A stretch of DNA of 64,000 nucleotides from contig CP075496.1 in assembly GCA_021613535.1 (NCBI GenBank), positions 6,572,001-6,636,000 of the forward strand, written 5' to 3'. How positions within the stretch are numbered: the first letter of the stretch is position 1; the number at the start of each line of letters is the position of its first letter. The translations under genes and the position numbers were made by a program. Below, piece by piece: positions 1 through 12,700 of the stretch. The notes beneath the pieces are model-generated. The model worked only from the letters and a program-made list of their open reading frames with translations. It was not told the DNA's origin and ran no database searches. The stretch comes from Adineta vaga. Its lineage: Eukaryota > Rotifera.

Positions 1-65
1 TCTATTTCAGCACTTTTTAAAATGTGTATAGTTATAGAAAAAAAGAAGATTCGATATACTTTTAG

Positions 66-623
66 GCGAATATATCAATAGCATCAAATTGTCTTTCAAA
101 TTGGAATTTAACTTTTAATTATGTACGATCTATTATATTGAATATTGAATCAAATTCAATGAAGAGATATGAGCGTATCGCCATAATGGAACGAATTCTT
201 GATGCATCATCAAATCTTTCACATCTTGTCGTGTCATGGAAAGATTTTCGTCATACCAGACGACAATATTCAAATATAAGACATCTAAATATTATGTTAG
301 ATAAAGGTTATTATGAAGATTTCAAAGATTATTTTAATTTTCATCGAATAATTGAAATAACACCACATTTAAATTCTCTTAAGATGGAAAATTCAATTAT
401 GATGTTAAATGAAAATCTTATTGAATTTATTTTGAATATTATTCGACAATTTGATGAATTAATACATTTAATATTAAATAAAAAATGTCATTATGGATCT
501 AAATATAGTAAAAAAGTCATATTTAGAGATAAATTATTTGCAACTCTTCATAATCAATTATTTGATTGGAATAAAAGTCAATTTGAATTTGGTGGAAATA
601 ACGAATTACGTATTTGGCTTTAA
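66..623 (+). CDS. F-box/LRR-like protein, 3' exon only (left part outside window)
   Basis: The reading frame is open from just after a splice-acceptor-like tract (tacttttag, ending at 65) to a stop at 621-623, about 185 residues. I therefore read it as the last exon of a gene that starts left of the window; the first in-frame ATG is only at 159. The text has the feel of a large bdelloid family of F-box/leucine-rich proteins, with features such as RYERIAIMERILDAS, LVVSWKDFRH and the C-terminal ending NNELRIWL. The family call is from memory of that pattern, not from a search. No F-box is visible because the N-terminus is missing. A short stretch at 11-23 after another acceptor-like tract could be the preceding exon, but I could not confirm its phase. 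Confidence 0.6.
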   Translation, partial: ANISIASNCLSNWNLTFNYVRSIILNIESNSMKRYERIAIMERILDASSNLSHLVVSWKDFRHTRRQYSNIRHLNIMLDKGYYEDFKDYFNFHRIIEITPHLNSLKMENSIMMLNENLIEFILNIIRQFDELIHLILNKKCHYGSKYSKKVIFRDKLFATLHNQLFDWNKSQFEFGGNNELRIWL

Positions 624-1638
624 TATCATTACATATGGGTTCATATTCATACCGATGTTTATCGTATGAAAGTAATTTAGACAAACTGAATAAATCTATG
701 AATTATCTTGTTATAGAATTCGAAATTGAGAGATGTTATTACATTCGTTCGTTAATTGTTTAATATGATGTCAATACTAATGCTTTTTCTACTATCACAT
801 GTGAATTTATAAAAATTAATTTTTAATAATAAATATTCGTTTTCATTTTCGAATATTAAGAAAAACAGATTGATAATAAAATGCATAGAGTAAATCATAA
901 TTTTGAACATAAAAATAAAAAATTAATTTCATTTGAAAACATTAATGAAAATGTAAATATTGATCTTTATTCAAAACTAAAAGTATCGATTGATTAGCTT
1001 TCAAAACATTGAAATTGTTTATTTGGAAAGATGATCTATTGGTGTCAGTTCGCATTGAATTAATCCAAGAGAAATCTGTAAATGAAACTATATTTCGATT
1101 GACTAATAGATGATTATTATGAAGAGTTTTTGAATTATATCGTTGTTGAAAATAAAACTTTCACTAGACACGAACGATCTATTCATACATGCGACGTTGG
1201 AAGACTTACGATCGCAGAATCAATGACGGATACGTGTTACTTCTTTGATCGTATGATTTTTCAACAACTCCGCTTTTTTCCTATCGTCAGAATTGATATT
1301 GCATAATGAATTCTTCAGTTACTCATTAATGCATCTTTTTTATGTATCACTAGATGAATATTGTAATGAATACGAAATACTGTACTTTTTTCATCATCGC
1401 TCAAGTACTCTAAATCAATTTCAACTACGATAGAAAAATTGTGATCGATCACATCACATAAATTATGCACAAGGCGTACTACACATTCTTAAATGAATCA
1501 CAAGTATACAAAGCCTTAGTTTTCTATGAGAAGTTAGATGCTGATGGTTATTTCATCACTCCTGTAAAGTTAACATTGTTTTAGCTGATTAACAAGTTAA
1601 TATTTATTATAAATAAAAATGTAAAATACAATTCATGA
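624..1638. other. Gene-free AT-rich spacer
   Basis: I see no supported coding region, RNA gene or mobile element here. Frames in both directions are broken by frequent stops. The right end contains, on the minus strand, an AATAAA motif (1603-1608) about 30 bases after the stop of the next gene, which is probably that gene's polyadenylation signal. Confidence 0.5.
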
Positions 1639-2277
1639 TTACAAATCAAAACTTTGTTCATCATCACTTTCATATCGTCTCAAACGAACACGACTGCGCA
1701 ACAATTCCACGTCACAGACAAATTCACACGGTACTTTTGAACACACCAAATCATTTGATATCACTGTCACAAGACCATTCTTCTTTGTCAATGATGATTT
1801 CTGTTCTTCATCATACAACACCACATAACTACCTTCTTGCATCGAAAAACGGCAGCCACATTCACATTGATAACTGTTGAGAACAAGAAGTAGACGATGA
1901 CTTTGACAGAGTTTAGCAAAATATTCTTGTTGGAACAATGATGTGGAAAGTTTCGACTGAGTCGATAGTGGAAGAGGTGATGTTGATGAAGACATGCAAG
2001 TACGAAAGAGATGACGACATTTATCGATCGATTTGTTTGTTGATGGTAGTTGTGATCGACGGCGTGGTGGTCTTGGTGGTGGAGGTGGTGAAGGTAAGGG
2101 TCGTGGTGAGAGAAGTGTATATCCGTCATCATCTTCGAGAAAAGCTACGATTGAAGATCGACAGCGAGGTGCAGCATACGGAAGATCTCGTGTTTCGAGA
2201 ATCGTTCTAGAACCATACGTTGACGAGTTACTGGATGTGGTTGATGAAAGTGAATGTAGAGAAGGATAAGACTGCAT
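1639..2277 (-). CDS. Single-exon serine/proline-rich protein, function unknown
   Basis: An uninterrupted frame of 212 residues begins at ATG 2277. The first 60 residues are serine/threonine-rich, followed by a polyproline tract with RPPRRR (about residues 58-74), which could bind SH3 or WW domains. The C-terminal 100 residues have a CECGC motif and a stretch (SYVVLYDEEQKSSLTKKNG) that resembles a divergent SH3-like or beta-barrel fold, though I cannot assign a family. A polyadenylation-like AATAAA lies about 30 bases past the stop on this strand, which supports a real transcript. Two overlapping plus-strand frames over the same bases are shadows. No intron is needed. I do not recognise the gene. 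Confidence 0.55.
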   Translation of the reverse strand: MQSYPSLHSLSSTTSSNSSTYGSRTILETRDLPYAAPRCRSSIVAFLEDDDGYTLLSPRPLPSPPPPPRPPRRRSQLPSTNKSIDKCRHLFRTCMSSSTSPLPLSTQSKLSTSLFQQEYFAKLCQSHRLLLVLNSYQCECGCRFSMQEGSYVVLYDEEQKSSLTKKNGLVTVISNDLVCSKVPCEFVCDVELLRSRVRLRRYESDDEQSFDL

Positions 2278-3520
2278 TGTATGCTGAAATGAAATGAGAA
2301 TGATTATGAATGTTGTCAGATTATTCTATCAGTGTGATATTTCAATTAGAGAAAAGATGCATCTTATATCGATCGATTCGTCCAATCAATGATTCAAGTA
2401 GCTATTCTTACCGAGATGTGTGTGCTTTATTTGAAATGGAAATGTTCGAGTGAAGGTTGAGAAGATGAATGTGATTGTGCGTATATTTATATATTTATAC
2501 AAACACTGGAAGAATGAGAGGAGAGAGAGAGAGAGAGCATATTGTCTAACGTTAATGAATACTAAACGACTTACATCAATTGAATCCAATCAATTAACCA
2601 CTCACTAATTTGCACACTCATATCGATAGAGAAGAGAGTGAAGATGTTTTTCTTCTTTTCTTTTCGTATTCAGTTTCGTTCATAAAAGTTATCATATGAT
2701 GATATCAAAATTGACTGAAAGAAGAAAAAGAACTTGTTGTTTATAGTCAATATTGTGAATGCCTGAAGGTACAGATGAATCCATCTATAGAATATTGTTA
2801 AATATGAAAGAAATAAAGTGCAGGTGAAAATGAATGAACAGCATGAAATAGTAAGGCATTACGTATGATTGTTAGATAACTAACCAATTTATATTAATCT
2901 AATGATTGGCTTTGTAAATTTGAACTAAGTACATGTAGAACTAATGTAAAATGAGCATTGTACAATGAAGAGTGACGTAAAGTTTTAGACCGTGACAATC
3001 GAATACGGCTACGCTACTATAACAAACATTGATCAAATGTGATTTTCTACGTAGACAATATTTTTTAATCGGGCGAGTAAGGAGAAATTGAGAAATAAAT
3101 TGTGTATAACGTTGGTATTATTTTAGCAGTAAATGAAATAGGTGATAGTTTAGAAAAAGTTTCTTTCAATCGATTTGGAAGATTATCTTGCCCGTATACA
3201 TTCAGTGATCTTCTTTACTTAGCAAAGAATCATCGGAATAAACTATTTAATAATAATTAATACAACATGTTCGATTTGTATTTTCATCACAAAAATCTAT
3301 TCAAATTTGAAATATTTCTGTTCTGTGTAAATTAATTAAGGGATTAATACAAGGCGCTTAGGTTTTTATTCTTAATCTCTTTTTTCTTAAAACTACGAAA
3401 AAAACTGAATGAAACAATAAAAAATACTGAATATACACAGTAGCAATATTTCTTTTTTTGTGATAATCGACAAACGACAAACTTCACCGGTATATCTTTG
3501 TTTGTCTTCGTCAAATCTCA
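2278..3520. other. Gene-free spacer
   Basis: AT-rich DNA with a short GA run (2517-2537). It should hold the promoter of the minus-strand gene ending at 1639 and the 3' flank of the Ig-domain gene. No coding or RNA feature is supported. Confidence 0.5.
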
Positions 3521-5214
3521 TCATAAAAATATTGTTAAGAAAATTCCAAATGCAACAATCAAATGTGAACTAAGAATCAAATCTAAAAGATAAAATCGTT
3601 TGGTTTTTGTGTCGAGAAAATTCATTTCATTATCATACCTGAAGATTTATTGCTTTCTAATTCTACTGAAATATATTTTCTTAAAGGATCTGATTCACAT
3701 ACATAATTACCAGCAATATTTGCTGGTTCACCTGTATAGAACAAGGTGGATATAAATGAATGTTGAGTTGAATTTTTAATTATTCGAGCTTGTCGATTCG
3801 AATTGGCACCAAGTCGTTTATTATTATGCCACCAATGAATTTCATGTCGACGACCTGTATGATTATCTGTTAAAATACAATTCAAACGAATTGAATATTG
3901 ACCAAGTTCATCAGCAGGAATAATGATTTGTTTAGGGTTTATATCGAGACTTTCTAAGATTAAGTAAATGAGAAAGAAAATAAATCAAAAGAGAAAAGAA
4001 AAATAAGCAAATTTGAACTAACGTATAACACGAACTTGATAAGCCATTTGAATTGTTTTAGGTGACAGTGATTTACACATATAAAGACCTTCATCTGAAT
4101 CGGTAACTTTTGCCAATGTTAATATTGTTGAATATGCAATTGATGAATCATTAATTTGTTGAACTTTTTGTTGAATACTATAACGTGTTTCAGTCGGTGT
4201 TAATGATTGTGCATTGAGAAATAAGGGTCGCCAGTATGGTTTATGTGTATGAGAATTACTATGAAAATCAGTTAAGTTTTGATAAAGCCATTGGACAATC
4301 TATAAATAAAACAAAAATAAGTCAACGCATATGAATATAAAAATTTATTTACAGTTTTATCACTGTCTTCCTCTTGAAAGGTACATGAAAGAGACAAGTC
4401 AGAACCATATTCTGCTGTAACACGTTTTGGTTGTGTTCGCCATGTCGCTAAAAAGAAGATTTAATGAAAATTGTTTTTTTTTATTCTAGTTTTTCGTTAT
4501 CTACTCAATCTATATTCTTTTTGGAGCTTATTTAGATGTGACTAATTGATTCACGATTAGATATTTGAGTCATTGAAAGAGTTTTATAATGTCACAACTA
4601 ACAATTTTCGCAATATAAAACAATTCAAGGTTGTCTCGTAACGTTTCTTGCTTTTTTTTTAAAGAATCGGAACTACTTTTCTTCTTCTAATTTGCCATAT
4701 CAATTTGTAAAGATGACTATTTCACAATAAAGTATTGAAAAAAAAAGAAAGTTTATTCTGTAATTGAGCTAAAAAAACATATATTTTAGATTCCATTGAT
4801 TCAATTCTTTATCAATTAATCTATTCTAAAAATTGACGTTTACATAGAATCAACTTCTTCTATCGTGAGATGATATTTGAATTAGCTAATTGAAATCCTT
4901 CTATTTACTGACAGATTATTCTTCATCAATCTAATTCAACTTGATAGACATTCTTCTTCCTAATTTAACCTTTCTTTTCCTTTTCTATAACTGTAAATTA
5001 TTCCATGAAACTTCATTGAAATGTCTTGCTCGATTATTTTCATCTAAAATACACATCATAATCGATATCCTTCGGGGAATAATTTTTGCCTGATAGATTC
5101 TTTTTCATTAACTGACCTAGTTAATCATAAATCAATTATCCAAAACTTACCAGAGATAATATCAATCAAGAGAAGTAATAACCAAATAATAGTTAATTGA
5201 CGATAAAAAATCAT
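3521..5214 (-). CDS. Two-immunoglobulin-domain surface protein with signal peptide and C-terminal hydrophobic tail
   Basis: Five exons give an in-phase protein of 270 residues: 5214-5151, 4447-4353, 4299-4023, 3953-3639 and 3582-3521. Exon 1 encodes a signal peptide (MIFYRQLTIIWLLLLLIDI). The first Ig domain spans exons 2-3 and has the typical LSLSC strand, a core W (VQWLYQ) and the DSDEGLYMCK motif. The second Ig domain is in exon 4, with LNC, IHWWHNN and GNYVC. The last exon adds a short hydrophobic tail (LIVAFGIFLTIFL) ending at the stop with no cytoplasmic part, which suggests a GPI-anchor signal or a tail anchor. Intron 1 is 703 bases, unusually long here; the others are 50-70. If the exon 4 donor is not used, the frame stops at 3622 without the tail. 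The ligand and role are unknown; cell adhesion is a guess from domain type. Confidence 0.78.
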
Positions 5215-8200
5215 TTCTTCGTTTTGTTTTGTTTTCTTTCTTCTATATCAAATAATATTCTGAAATAAAACAGAGAAAGTATTATTCACGTTGATAATGA
5301 GAGTTTTGACACCAATGTATCAATAACATCTGATACGTACATTCATTATCCAACATTTCAGATCATAATAACATTTCTTTATATCGTTCAAAAAAAAAAG
5401 AAAAATGTTCGATGTTACATCATAATCTGACGAAGAACTATTTTATTCTCTTGTTTAACAAAACGAACAACGTTCAAAATCACTAATTGAAGAAGGCGGT
5501 GAAATATGTGTATATATTGTTCACTAGAATCGTCTTCTCTCTTTTGTTCTATGACACGCACGCAATGGATACTATACAATAGTAATTAGAACAACACACA
5601 CATACTACTGAGAAATATGTACAGATGATCATAGCCAACTGACTACCCCTCCGGAGAAGACGAGTTCACTCTCGCCTATTTACAAATTGATTAAAAATGA
5701 ATGAAACTGAATTACTTCCCATGCGTCATACAATAGTCGTTGTGGTCAATAGTCGAATAGTGTCCGTGGCGGTGATGATGAAGAAACATACACACCCAAG
5801 AAGCCTTAGTAATACACACACGACATATATCGTCTATGTCATGCAACTACGCGTGGACATTACTACACGACTTAAGAACAACTAACAATCATCATCTTTA
5901 TATTCGGGTCATATTTACACTGACTACTTTATGATAGATACGTGCTAAAGAACGTTCACTTCTAAGTATTCTGTCTCATATATATATATATATATATACA
6001 TACATTGAGAATAAATTTTTAGTCAGGCTATATATATTCAACGAAGAAGAGTTTTTTCTTTAAAGAAAAAAAAGAGAACAAAAATGTCATATTACTTATT
6101 CAAAACTGTTGTTCATGAACATTTACTTTACATTTTATGAATTGTATTACATCGAAGTTAATAATGTTTTGTTTGCGTTTCATAATCAACTTGTAACTGT
6201 TCTGAAGAAGAAGAACAAGAAGAGAAGGAGAGGGGGGGGCTGATAGCGAAGCAAGAAAAGTCAATTGATTGATGGAGTACGAATAATTGATTTGAACGGC
6301 GAAACAGAAGGAAAAAAAGAAGAAGCAAAGATATCAATGAGATTTAGTACTAACTGACGAAAACAATGAACGATCTTTTATTCTACTTTGTATTCTCAAT
6401 TATTCTAGAATATTGCATGTTTAACAATTTAATTTTATGCTAAAGAAGAAGAAGGACACCCACCCTCATCTGTTGTCTGATTATCAATACATGTTCTCTT
6501 TTCTCATGTACAGTGAATACTATCGGAAACAAGAAAATACTCATTCTGTACATATAATAGATGCTCAGGCAATGATCACTGACAATAACCGACAAAGTTG
6601 ATTATCCATCATTAAAGACATGACATCAGATGATCTTGAAATCACTTCAGGCAATAGAATGGTATTTTGGCTTATATAAAAAAGAAATCTGAGTATTTAT
6701 ATAAAAATGATTATGTGTGTGTGTGTGTTTGATATAAGAAAAACGAAAGAAAATGATTGAGTATAGCATATGCATTGCTCATTACGTGGCTATACTCAAC
6801 AATGCATGAACAAATAATAATCACACACACACACACATGAACCAAAGTTAGTTCATTGACAATCGATCTTAGTGCTGCTTGTACACGATGACCTTCTGGT
6901 AGAAAACGCTCATTCACTGGAGTGCTAATTTCTTTCTCTCATTTTTTATGCCGCACGCAAAACTCGATCAAGTGTATGAAACGGTTTCCTCTTCTTCTTC
7001 TTCTTCTTTATTCTATGCATCGTCCACCGGTGCAAACTTTGTGTCATTAGACATTAATTCTGCTGTCATACTATTACCGTCCACGTATATGTCGTTACCA
7101 TTACTTACTTCATTCACCTGTTATGACAGATCTTTATTCTTGTTGCTTGTTCACATACAACATTGAACAGTAGTCACTACTTCTCAAGTGGACGAAATGG
7201 GAGGAGAAAGAATGAAAGACATTGAATACTTTCTCTCTTGTTCTCTTTATTCTCTCTGTCTTCTTTGTCGCTTCTCTTATCTATGTATAGATCAAATATT
7301 TTGGAGTTCTTCTTTTCTTTCTTTCTTTTTTTAATATATCTATATTCTATCAAAATGAACCGCAAAAGAAGAAAAAGAGATCGCCGACCGGACATGTGCC
7401 TCTGTTGAATTGATAAAAGACGTGCGAATGAAGAAGTTTTTGTATGTATATATACATTTGAAACAAATAAAAAGTGACACAGTACGACAATGACAGACGC
7501 ATCCCGCTGTGTCTCGTGATCCGCAAAAGACATTGTGCATGTGTGCCGTTCAACTGGCGGAAGTTTTAAAAATTGGCTCCTTCCGATTCGGAGACGGGAA
7601 ACTTCATGAATAGACTCAATAAAGCTTTAACTAACTTCAATAGACGTATATGTGTATATCTACATATATATTTATTGTCGACATTCAATTAGACAAAGAA
7701 AAATGCTAACCTGTATATTATTGTTGTGTGACAATACCTATAACTAAGATAAGTTCAAAAGAATAATCTAAATGAATGCATAGATAAACTGTCGGTAAGA
7801 AGAAAAAAGTCAAAGAACATTTTCGATGTTAATCGAATAAACGTGTGTTGGACACTAATCGGTCTCTTGACCCTTTGATTGCATCATGTTTTATGTCCTA
7901 CCAGTTAGTATACGAGAGGAATATGATGATGATGCTGATGATGGTAATGATGACGACAACTAAGTATGATAATCTCTGGGCAGTAATTGAATTTAGTTAG
8001 ATGTATATACGTATATGTCGTCAGTACAGACCACGCCTAAAGGCTCTTGTGCATCTGAATAAATCACTCGACTTTGACCTATTCGCATCATCCTTAGTAT
8101 AGATTGCTCTATACACATTGAATTACTCTCCTTTTCTCCTCTCATTTCTGTAGTGTCAAGGATTCAACAAATGTAGTATGTACTTGGACGTATGGAGTAA

Positions 8201-9742
8201 GCAGAAGAAGAAAAAGAAGAAGAAGAAGAGAGAGTCCCGAGAGCATCAATCATTTGTGTGACATATGAGAACCGTCGTTCCAAGTGGATGAGTTTTCCTC
8301 TTTTCTGTTTATAAACACTAGGAACTAGAATGTAGTGTCTCGATCCGGTAAGGTCAATAGGAATGATAGAAGAGAAGAAAGATGGCCATGATGTAAGAGC
8401 TCTTTACGCCTATCTGCATGTAAAATTAGCATTTTCTCCTTCTTATTTCTTCTAACAGTTAAGCGGAAGTCTGTCCTTCTTAATAACGAATTTGATACTG
8501 ATTGAGTACACAGAATTTATCTCTATCTCTCGCTCTCTCTCTTTGTATGTATATATATATATATATATTTATATTAGTGAAATCGATCTCTTTTTTTCTT
8601 CTATTCGCACGTCAATGAACACGTTGTATGATATCTTTTTATGTGTATGTTTTGTGTATTGTCGATAATACATCAACACACATACAACTAAATTGTTAAT
8701 GATCAAAGTGTGCATGTGAGTAGTAAGGACAATAGTAACTAGTGAAATGAAACACATATATGCACAAAGATAACCTTCCGCAAGACTGACTTTAGTTTAA
8801 AAGAGTCGGCGTGTAGAAAGCCTTAAGGCGTCCATTCAATACAACTGCATTTGCAGTCAATCAATCGAGCGAACGAACGCACGACAACAGATTGTGATAT
8901 GATGAGACGACAATAATAATAACTTATAATACAATAGGTATACAAGAGCGAAACAAAAACGATGAGAATCATGTTTGTTGACTGAAGGTCATTTGACGCG
9001 TGCTAAAGAAACCTTATTTAAAGTATTTATTGTGTCAAGATATATATATATTATTCTCATATGATAAGACGAAAAAAGAATGCCTGACACTGATCGTAAG
9101 TTGGACATTGGATATGATCTGGTCTGACGTTGCTTCATATTTCAATTTGTATGTCATCGAAATGACATATCAAGCATCCGACCGACTTACCTCTACTTAA
9201 TGTTTAAAATTCAATTAGTCAACTGAACTATCAAGGGAAATGTATCATCCTTTGAACATTGTATTTATAGATGTGTGACTACGTAACATGTACTCATCAT
9301 TGAACCATTAACGAGGCAACACTTTTTTTATTTGATCGTGCATATTGCGATATTATTATCATCAAACGGAAAAAAAGAAGAGAAAAAGCAAGAGAAGAAA
9401 CCGAACGAATGAACGACGATCGGTTGATCGACCGAGGCGATCAATGTGCACAAAGAGTATAAAGAGAAAAAAAAATATATATAAATAAGAAAAAAAAACC
9501 GCCAACACAACAAGGCCACAGAGGGAAACGTCTTAATAGTGACGAGTATACATACACACAAATACACCACTCTAACTTTTCCGGAAATGTTATACAAAAA
9601 AAAACGAGAGAAAGAAAAGACAAACGTTGATCTATCCTGGTTTGAAAAAGAAAACAAGATACTAAAAAAAGCAAAGTCATCAACTGTTTGTCACTTAGAC
9701 CAGAACAAGGAAGAGAAAATGACGGAACATACAAGATACATT
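5215..9742. other. 4.5-kb gene-free region with simple repeats
   Basis: Both strands were read and no gene model could be built. The region holds a TA run (about 5978-5998), a TG run (about 6713-6728), a CA run (about 6822-6836), a GAA/AGA-rich tract (8208-8232), and CT and TA runs (8523-8570). The open frames here (for example 7177-7533 and 9328-9657, minus) are low in complexity and rich in F, L, S and K, as expected of AT-rich noncoding DNA. The left part should contain the promoter of the Ig-domain gene and the right part the 3' flank of hillarin. Confidence 0.5.
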
Positions 9743-12700
9743 TTAAACATATCGAATTAAATACGTATAAACAGCTGGTAATTCTGTTTGTCCATTTGTA
9801 TTCAATTGGACATCATTTCGATGATTTGTTGTTGCAGCATAAATTGTAAAACTATAAACACCTTGTCTAGGTAACTTTAATGCAAATATAACATTAAAAC
9901 CACCATTAGGTTGAATTGTCACATAATCCGATGCGTTTAAACGTTGATTTAAATTTGTTGATGGCGTACGTGACGAATGATCAGACGGTGCATGATGATA
10001 GATCAAATCAAATGAAAAATCAACCATTTTACGTATTTGATATTGTAATTCAAGTGAATTCGTTGCCTGTAATGTTATTGACGGATCAGGATGACTGATT
10101 GGAGTCATACCGAATTCTAAAAGTAGATTTGTATTTCCGCCTATTTTAGGCATTGCTATTGAAGGCGATGTTCCTGAACCATTTGTATCTCGTGATGATG
10201 TTGAACCTTGAAAAATATATGTATGAGTTATTTAATTTTTTTTGACATGAAGAAGATGAAAATATTATTACAGTTTTTTTTTCGTCTCTTTGGTGAAAGA
10301 AAACATTTCATATTTTAGAAATCAAATTTGACAGCAGGAAGAAAGTGTCATTCAAGGCAATAGATGAGATCATATTTCTTTTCTATTAGTTTTTGATTGA
10401 GTAGATCGAATGGAGTTGTTTTCACTTGAGGTTTATCAAGAAAAAAACGACGAGAAAGAACTTAATATTATTTCCCAAGAGAAAAATCTCAAAAATAGAC
10501 TTTCGATTGGAACAATCGTAGATATACATATTCGAAAACCTTGAAATTTGCTTGAAACAACAGGAACATGTCGACGAACGGGAAATCGATCAAATTAATA
10601 GAAAACAATAACCTATTTGCTTTTAGTAATGAAATCCGAAAAGAGAGAGAGAGAGAGAAAGAAAGTGATTACATTAATTTTATGATCGATCGACGTCAGA
10701 CATTAAATAATCGATGATTGATATATATTAGTCAAGCTATTCTAAATTAACCATCAAGGACTCAAAATAAATTGACTAGAACAGATATTTGTCTCTCAGT
10801 TATCTTGCAAAATGTCAGAGATATTATTGAATATATTTATAACACTTACGAGGTGATACACTTCGTTCTGATTGAAAAAAATTTGCATTGCCACGTGGTG
10901 ATGCTATTCTTTGTTGTCCATTAGATTTGGCACTATCAAAAGAATAATCGTGATATAAATGATTATTATTGTTATTATTATCATTGTTATTCGTTGCTGG
11001 TTGTGTTGCTATTGTTGGATCAACAGTAGGTGGTTTCGAATAATTAATAATATATTTGCAACAATGTGACATTGTGCGTTTCTCTGTTTGATATTCTGGA
11101 TCACGTGCATATAAATCAATTCCATATTGTCCATCATGTGGTAAATGAATAAGAAATGATATGATAAAATCGTATTCATCATATTCATATTTGACATATT
11201 TATCGAGCATATTTGATGCTGCTGAATTTGATATGATACTCTGATCATGATTGATCAATGGATATTGATTTGAACTTAATTTACCATGAAATTTCAGTTG
11301 TTTTGGACAACGAAATTTAATTGTAATTGGTAATTGATGTGTTTCAAATATGGCTTGAAAATGAGTCAACGGACAGATATTAAAATGACGAATAGCTTTC
11401 GCTGGACCCCATTCACCTGATGCACAAGCAGGAAGAGGATGCTAAAGAGACAGAAAAAAACGAAACGCATATAGGAGAGGTTAAAATGGAAAATGAAACG
11501 AGTTACAATGTTTACCATTCGTTGTATTAAGTGTTTACAGACGATACGATATTTACAGACACATTTTAATTTAAAACTTTGACCAAATGGATTTGGATCA
11601 GGTTCCTAGAAAAAACAAATGAAATGAGTGGTTTGGGAAAAGTAGATAATGATCGGCTAATTTGACTTGCAAATAGCCTCGTATAGAACATCTCCCTTGA
11701 GACTGTGATAGAATATTATGTTAACTCTCTTATGAAAAAAACTGAAACTAACTTTCTATTATTGAAAAATCAATAGGTTGCGTCATAAAACACAGTCTCT
11801 AGACGCTACATGTCTCTCAAAATAATATGAATAGCATGTTAACTTCGTTTGTTTTTCGGTCGCGTCTAATGAAAAAAAATATTCATTGATCATTACCACA
11901 AGTGATGCAAAAACTTCAATAAAATAATCTCCTTCTTGCGGAACATGAATATTAAACGACACGAGATCATCTTGAACTGTATGTAATACATAACGTTCCA
12001 ATCGAACGCCTTGAAATTCACTTAAATCTTCTCCTTGTTCATTCGTTGATGAATGTGCAAAACGTAGATGAAAATGGAACGCAAGACGATGTTTAAGTGA
12101 ATCAGGCATACGTAATTTGATATCACATGCGCCTCGATTATCAGTTTGTATAACTGCATGTTGTTGATTAACAAATGACAAATGATAATGAAAGAAAAGT
12201 GAACGAACAAATGGTAATTGTTCAAATTGTTGTAATGTTATGGGTGATTCAAGTAATTGCCATTCTGTTTTATAAGGAAAAAATTCCAAAATAAAATCTT
12301 CGGGATCGGGAAGGAAATAATGTTCATCATACTATAACGAAAGAAAAATCGAATGATTTTCAATTCAGTGTGCATTTTTCTATTCTACCTGATATTTAAT
12401 TTTTTCTCGTGTTGGTTTCGGTGGAGCAACATCAACTTGTTTTTTATCTTTACTCATAACTAAATGTCTACAATAGCAATTTATCAATACAAACATGTAA
12501 AGATCATTTAAATTCTCCTACCTAGCACCCCAATTACATTGAACAAATCTCCATTCACTATCAATTACTACAGCATTCCATGTATTAGTAAATTTTCCTT
12601 CAGCAATCTGCATTCCTGGTTCATAACCAACACTTTTTGAATGACCTTTCACATCAACACAATATATAGCTGCAAAACTAAAATACGAACAAAAAAATGT

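Noticed and set aside
1635-2269. Plus-strand open frames opposite the 212-residue serine/proline-rich gene (1635-1880, 1938-2210, 2033-2269)
   Set aside because: They are mirror frames of the minus-strand gene, with His/Val/Gly-biased composition and no domain.
6713-6836. TG run and CA run about 100 bases apart that could form a long hairpin
   Set aside because: Both are simple dinucleotide repeats and the spacer shows no other pairing; more likely two independent microsatellites.
7177-7533. 118-residue minus-strand frame
   Set aside because: Low complexity (S/F/L/R/K), several overlapping frames of similar length, no splice or domain support.
9328-9760. Overlapping frames of 73-109 residues on both strands
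   Set aside because: F- and K-rich translation of A/T tracts in the 3' flank of hillarin.
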